Shown here: positions 6,288 through 9,683 of the stretch, piece after piece
How the letters are laid out: the number at the start of each line of letters is the position of its first letter
Position numbering within the stretch: position 1 is the first letter of the stretch
Assembly: GCA_937877685.1 (NCBI GenBank)
Contig: CALFGU010000088.1
Span: forward strand, 1-9,683
From: an uncultured Prevotella sp.
GTDB taxonomy: Bacteria; Bacteroidota; Bacteroidia; Bacteroidales; Bacteroidaceae
Reading direction: 5' to 3'
Length of the DNA: 9,683 nt
Notes under the pieces: model-generated
What the model saw: only the letters and a program-made list of their open reading frames with translations
What the model was told of the DNA's origin: nothing
Databases searched by the model: none
Made by a program: the position numbers and the translations under genes

Positions 6288-6414
6288 GGTGAAAGGTGAA
6301 CGGTGAAAGGTAAAAGGTGAAAGGACCATGCGGAGTGATAATACCGCGCCAGCCTCTTCGTTCCCCGTTAACCGTTAATCGTTAACCGTTCACCGTTAAT
6401 CGTTCAACGTTCTA
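6288..6414. repeat. Intergenic inverted heptamer-array element B (sufB / CvpA gap)
   Basis: The left arm, 6288-6322, is five 7-base units (GGTGAAA, GGTGAAC, GGTGAAA, GGTAAAA, GGTGAAA). The core starts CCATGCGG at 6326-6333. The right arm, 6359-6414, is eight units in register (CGTTCCC, CGTTAAC, CGTTAAT, CGTTAAC, CGTTCAC, CGTTAAT, CGTTCAA, CGTTCTA). The 10 bases 6295-6304 pair perfectly with 6385-6394. Bases 6324-6364 are identical to 1930-1970 of element A. The right arm overlaps the last codons and stop of the CvpA-family gene, and the left arm begins 10 bases upstream of the sufB ATG. Confidence 0.92.
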
Positions 6415-6916
6415 TAAACACAGTATCCACGAATTCCTGAACCTTGGGTGCATATTCAGGAGCTTTTTCAATCGCAAACAGAGTTATGGATTGCACGGGC
6501 ACAGCGAGTGATGAACCTTCAACACGTTCCTCGTTGAGAATGCGTAATTCTGCCATTACGTTGAGCACACAACTCAAGAGTACCACAAATTTGACAACGC
6601 TCACCAGTCCTCCAAACAAACGATTCACAAAGCTGAGCGATGAGTGGTCAATGGCTTTGGTCAATAAGTTTGCTAAAAATCCGAACACGATAGGCACGAC
6701 AATCCACAACAGTAAGAATGCTACGATGCTGGTAAACATATTCACCTCGGTGCCATCCACCTTGAGGTATTCGCCAAATTGCTCGTAGCAGGTTATGGCC
6801 ACTAACAACCCAAGCAGGAACCCCACGGCGGAAGCGATTTCCTTAATAAATCCATTGAGGAATCCGCGCACCAAAGCAAACCCAATTATCACACATATAA
6901 ATATATCTAGATACAT
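6404..6916 (-). CDS. CvpA-family inner-membrane protein
   Basis: The 170 residues form a small polytopic membrane protein. Hydrophobic segments lie at about 4-19, 28-44, 58-84 (possibly with a kink at P75) and 102-122, and a polar C-terminal tail follows. The opening, with a glycine-rich first helix and the stretch RGFLNGFIKEIAS, and the loop FVNRLFGGLVSVVKF are typical of the CvpA (colicin V production) family. In E. coli, CvpA is needed for colicin V production; its biochemical function is not established, and later work links it to envelope stress resistance. It sits between infB (144 bases) and sufB (126 bases), and the three are probably co-transcribed. The ATG at 6916 is the only start that keeps the first helix. 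The stop (6404-6406) and the final Glu-Arg codons lie inside the heptamer array of element B, so the extreme C-terminus may have been set by repeat growth. Confidence 0.88.
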   Translation of the reverse strand: MYLDIFICVIIGFALVRGFLNGFIKEIASAVGFLLGLLVAITCYEQFGEYLKVDGTEVNMFTSIVAFLLLWIVVPIVFGFLANLLTKAIDHSSLSFVNRLFGGLVSVVKFVVLLSCVLNVMAELRILNEERVEGSSLAVPVQSITLFAIEKAPEYAPKVQEFVDTVFIER

Positions 6917-6940
6917 AGTTTTTTTGTTGGTTTAGTTAAA

Positions 6941-7048
6941 GGTGAAAAGGAAGGGGGAAACGGTGAACGATTAAAGGTGAACGGTGAACGGAGAAGTTGT
7001 CACTCCGCATGGCCGTTAAATGTTCACCATTAATCGTTAACCGTTCCC
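6941..7048. repeat. Intergenic inverted heptamer-array element C, with reversed core (CvpA / infB gap)
   Basis: The left arm, 6941-6996, has seven G/A-rich 7-base units, including GGTGAAC three times (6962-6968, 6976-6982, 6983-6989), and ends with GGAGAAG. The right arm, 7014-7048, has five units (CGTTAAA, TGTTCAC, CATTAAT, CGTTAAC, CGTTCCC). Between them, 7000-7012 reads TCACTCCGCATGG, the exact reverse complement of the first 13 core bases of elements A and B. The core is shorter than in A and B and less conserved beyond those bases. It begins 24 bases upstream of the CvpA ATG and ends 12 bases before the infB stop codon. Confidence 0.88.
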
Positions 7049-7060
7049 CCCTCTATTTTC

Positions 7061-9683
7061 TTATTTCAACTTCTGCTTGATTTCAACTTCCTGGAAGGTT
7101 TCGATAATATCGCCTTCCTTGATGTCGTTACAACCCTGGAGGCTGATACCACACTCGAAGTTTGTAGTCACTTCCTTCACGTCGTCCTTGAAGCGCTTAA
7201 GCGCAGCAATGTTGCCTGTGAAGATTACGATACCGTCGCGAATCAAGCGTGCCTTGTCGGAACGTTTTACCTTTCCGTCCATGACGTATGCACCAGCAAT
7301 ATAACCCACCTTTGAGATGTGGAACACCTGGCGAACTTCTACCGTTGCTGTCATTTCTTCCTTTACGATAGGTTCGAGCATACCTTCCATTGCCTCCTTC
7401 GCTTCTTCGATAGCGTCGTAGATGATAGAGTACTGACGGATTTCTACGCCTTCCTTATCCGCTAACTTACGAGCGCCCTGACTGGGACGTACCTGGAAGC
7501 CCACGATAACTGCTTGAGAAGCGGCAGCAAGGGTAACGTCGTTTTCAGTAATCTGCCCCACACCCTTATGGATAACGTTAACGGCAATCGTTTCGGTAGA
7601 GAGCTTGATGAACGAGTCAGAGAGTGCTTCCACAGAACCATCCACGTCACCCTTAACAACGATGTTGAGTTCCTTGTACGTACCGAGTGCGATACGACGA
7701 CCAATTTCGTCGAGCGTAAGGATTTTCTGCGTACGCAAACTCTGTTCGCGTTGGAGCTGTTCGCGCTTGTTGGCAATTTCACGCGCTTCCTGTTCTGATT
7801 CCATTACGTGGAATTGGTCACCCGCCTGAGGTGCGCCATTGAAACCGAGAAGCGTTGCTGCGCAAGCGGGACCTACTTCCTTGATACGGTGGTTACGTTC
7901 GTCGAAGAGCGCCTTCACCTTACCGTAGTTCGTACCTGCGAGGACTACGTCACCCTGCTTGAGCGTACCGTTGCTTACGAGCACTGTCGCAACATAACCA
8001 CGACCCTTGTCCAAAGACGATTCGATAATCGTACCAATAGCCTTGCGGTTGGGGTTTGCCTTGAGTTCGAGCATTTCTGCTTCAAGAAGCACCTTTTCAA
8101 GGAGTTCGTCCACACCGATACCCTGCTTTGCTGAAATATCCTGGCTCTGATACTTACCGCCCCACTCTTCCACGAGGAAGTTCATCTGTGCGAGACCTTC
8201 CTTAATCTTATCGGGATTAGCGGCGGGTTTATCAATCTTATTAATAGCAAAGACGATGGGCACACCAGCCGCTACGGCGTGGTTAATTGCTTCCTTCGTC
8301 TGAGGCATAATATCGTCATCGGCAGCAATGATAATAATAGCTACGTCAGTTACCTGAGCACCGCGAGCACGCATGGCAGTAAATGCTTCGTGACCGGGAG
8401 TATCGAGGAAAGTTACGTGCTTACCGCTTGAAAGTGTTACGTTATACGCACCAATGTGCTGGGTAATACCACCCGCTTCACCCGCAATAACATTTGCCGA
8501 ACGGATGTAGTCGAGCAAAGAAGTCTTACCGTGGTCAACGTGACCCATCACCGTAACGATAGGTGCGCGTTCAAGGAGGTCTTCTTCCTTATCCTCTTCC
8601 ACAACGATAGCTTCCTGCACTTCTGCAGAAACATATTCTGTCTGGAAACCGAATTCTTCAGCCACGAGGTTGATAGTTTCTGAGTCGAGACGCTGGTTGA
8701 TTGAAACCATAATACCGATGCTCATGCACGTACCGATAACCTGCGTTACGGGAACGTTCATCATCGTTGCCAACTCGTTAGCTGTAACGAATTCAGTAAG
8801 TTTGAGCACCTTGCTTTCTGCGTGTTCCTGTGCCATGAGTTCTTCCTGGCGTTCACGCGCAGCATCACGCTTTTCCTTACGATACTTCGCACCCTTAGGC
8901 TGTGCGCTCTGCTTGCCCTGAAGGCGTGCAAGCGTTTCCTTAACTTGCTTTGCTACGTCTTCAGCAGTTACTTCCTGCTTAGCGGGAGCAGCCTGCTTGC
9001 GGTTCTTATCCTTTTGCTTCTTACCAGTATTCTGAGCGTTCTGCTGCTGATTGTTACCGCCCTGCTGGCCATTCTTCTTCTGACCACCCTGTTGGTTTGC
9101 TGCAGCATTTACGTCCACACGCTCCTTACCGATGCGCTGACGCTTGCGCTTTTCACCGCCCTGCTGACCGTTAGCACCCTGCTTGTTGGCAACGTCCTTA
9201 CCCTGCTGGCGATTCTTTTCGTCACGCTCCTTCTTGCGTTCTTCCTTCGACTTCTTCTTAGGACGTGTGTTCTGATTGAGTGCAGAAAGGTCGATTGTGC
9301 CTAACACCTTGGGACCCGACACTTCGGGTTGGTTGCGAAGCTTAAACACACCGTCTTCGCTTTCTGTGAGAAGGGCTGCAGCACGTTCTTCAACGCTGAG
9401 TTTTTCCTTCTTAGCAGGTTTGGGTTCCTGCTTTTCTTCTGTTATCTTTTCTGTATCGTTGTTTTTCTTCACAGAAAGTTCTTCATTCTTCGGTTTTTCC
9501 TCGTTTGTTGCTACAGTCTTCTTGTTCAAGCTGTCCAAGTCTATTTTCCCCAATGGCTTAATCTTGATACCTGTTCTGAGGTCCATTTCCTGTTCTTCGC
9601 TTTCCGCTTCCTGGTTTGCCGGCACAGATACAGTCTTGGTTTTGTCCTTAGTCTGTCTTTCCTGAATCAGTTTTTCTGTTTCC
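7061..9683 (-). CDS. infB: Translation initiation factor IF-2 (N-terminus beyond window edge)
   Basis: IF-2 is the GTPase that places initiator tRNA on the small ribosomal subunit and promotes subunit joining. The frame is open to the right edge; the GTG at 9623-9625 is very likely an internal valine, since 19 further in-frame codons precede it without a stop. Counting from that codon, residues 1-260 are a charged, low-complexity extension rich in Lys, Glu, Gln, Gly and Asn. An IF2_N-like domain lies at about 270-325. The G domain has G1 GHVDHGKT at 361-368, switch I GEAGGITQH around 382-390, G3 DTPGH at 408-412, G4 NKID at 462-465 and G5 SAK at 498-500. Domain II (about 525-620), domain III (about 640-750) and the tRNA-binding domain IV (about 755-850) follow. 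The motif LGxIDLxxLN occurs twice, at residues 25-34 and 108-117. It heads the visible infB-cvpA-sufB run. Confidence 0.98.
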   Translation of the reverse strand, partial: ETEKLIQERQTKDKTKTVSVPANQEAESEEQEMDLRTGIKIKPLGKIDLDSLNKKTVATNEEKPKNEELSVKKNNDTEKITEEKQEPKPAKKEKLSVEERAAALLTESEDGVFKLRNQPEVSGPKVLGTIDLSALNQNTRPKKKSKEERKKERDEKNRQQGKDVANKQGANGQQGGEKRKRQRIGKERVDVNAAANQQGGQKKNGQQGGNNQQQNAQNTGKKQKDKNRKQAAPAKQEVTAEDVAKQVKETLARLQGKQSAQPKGAKYRKEKRDAARERQEELMAQEHAESKVLKLTEFVTANELATMMNVPVTQVIGTCMSIGIMVSINQRLDSETINLVAEEFGFQTEYVSAEVQEAIVVEEDKEEDLLERAPIVTVMGHVDHGKTSLLDYIRSANVIAGEAGGITQHIGAYNVTLSSGKHVTFLDTPGHEAFTAMRARGAQVTDVAIIIIAADDDIMPQTKEAINHAVAAGVPIVFAINKIDKPAANPDKIKEGLAQMNFLVEEWGGKYQSQDISAKQGIGVDELLEKVLLEAEMLELKANPNRKAIGTIIESSLDKGRGYVATVLVSNGTLKQGDVVLAGTNYGKVKALFDERNHRIKEVGPACAATLLGFNGAPQAGDQFHVMESEQEAREIANKREQLQREQSLRTQKILTLDEIGRRIALGTYKELNIVVKGDVDGSVEALSDSFIKLSTETIAVNVIHKGVGQITENDVTLAAASQAVIVGFQVRPSQGARKLADKEGVEIRQYSIIYDAIEEAKEAMEGMLEPIVKEEMTATVEVRQVFHISKVGYIAGAYVMDGKVKRSDKARLIRDGIVIFTGNIAALKRFKDDVKEVTTNFECGISLQGCNDIKEGDIIETFQEVEIKQKLK

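Overview
The window looks like a core chromosomal segment of a Bacteroidota bacterium, most likely Bacteroidales and Prevotella-like. The grounds are four. No start codon has a Shine-Dalgarno sequence. The one promoter I can recognise matches the Bacteroidota TAnnTTTG -7 box. The initiation factor IF2 carries the long, lysine- and glutamine-rich N-terminal extension typical of the phylum. The infB-cvpA-sufB order also fits. The genus is a guess from general resemblance.

Layout, left to right. A truncated + strand gene gives the ATP-binding end of a sensor histidine kinase (1-353). It converges on dnaA at a shared bidirectional terminator (444-492). Everything after that is on the - strand and so reads right to left. 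One run is infB (cut by the window edge) -> CvpA-family membrane protein -> sufB, closed by a strong terminator at 4742-4793. The second run is an N-acetylmuramoyl-L-alanine amidase -> MCE/MlaD-family lipid-transport protein -> dnaA. A promoter just upstream of the amidase start probably serves it.

Functionally these are housekeeping genes: translation initiation (infB), Fe-S cluster assembly (sufB), septal peptidoglycan cleavage (amidase), envelope lipid transport (MCE protein) and replication initiation (dnaA). I see no mobile-element genes, CRISPR array, tRNA or rRNA.

The unexpected part is the spacers. Four of the six intergenic gaps are nearly filled by one type of element: a core starting CCATGCGG, a G/A-rich array of 7-8 base units on its left, and the complementary C/T-rich array on its right. 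Two elements (1882-2034 and 6288-6414) share a 41-base identical core. A third (6941-7048) carries the start of the core in the opposite orientation. A fourth (2957-3150) has different arm sequence and a 31/32-base higher-order tandem repeat. The loop of the dnaA/kinase terminator also contains CATGCGG. The arms lie against start and stop codons, and two genes end inside them. The sixth gap, upstream of the amidase, lacks this element; it holds a 21-base-period tandem repeat and a perfect DnaA box next to the promoter.
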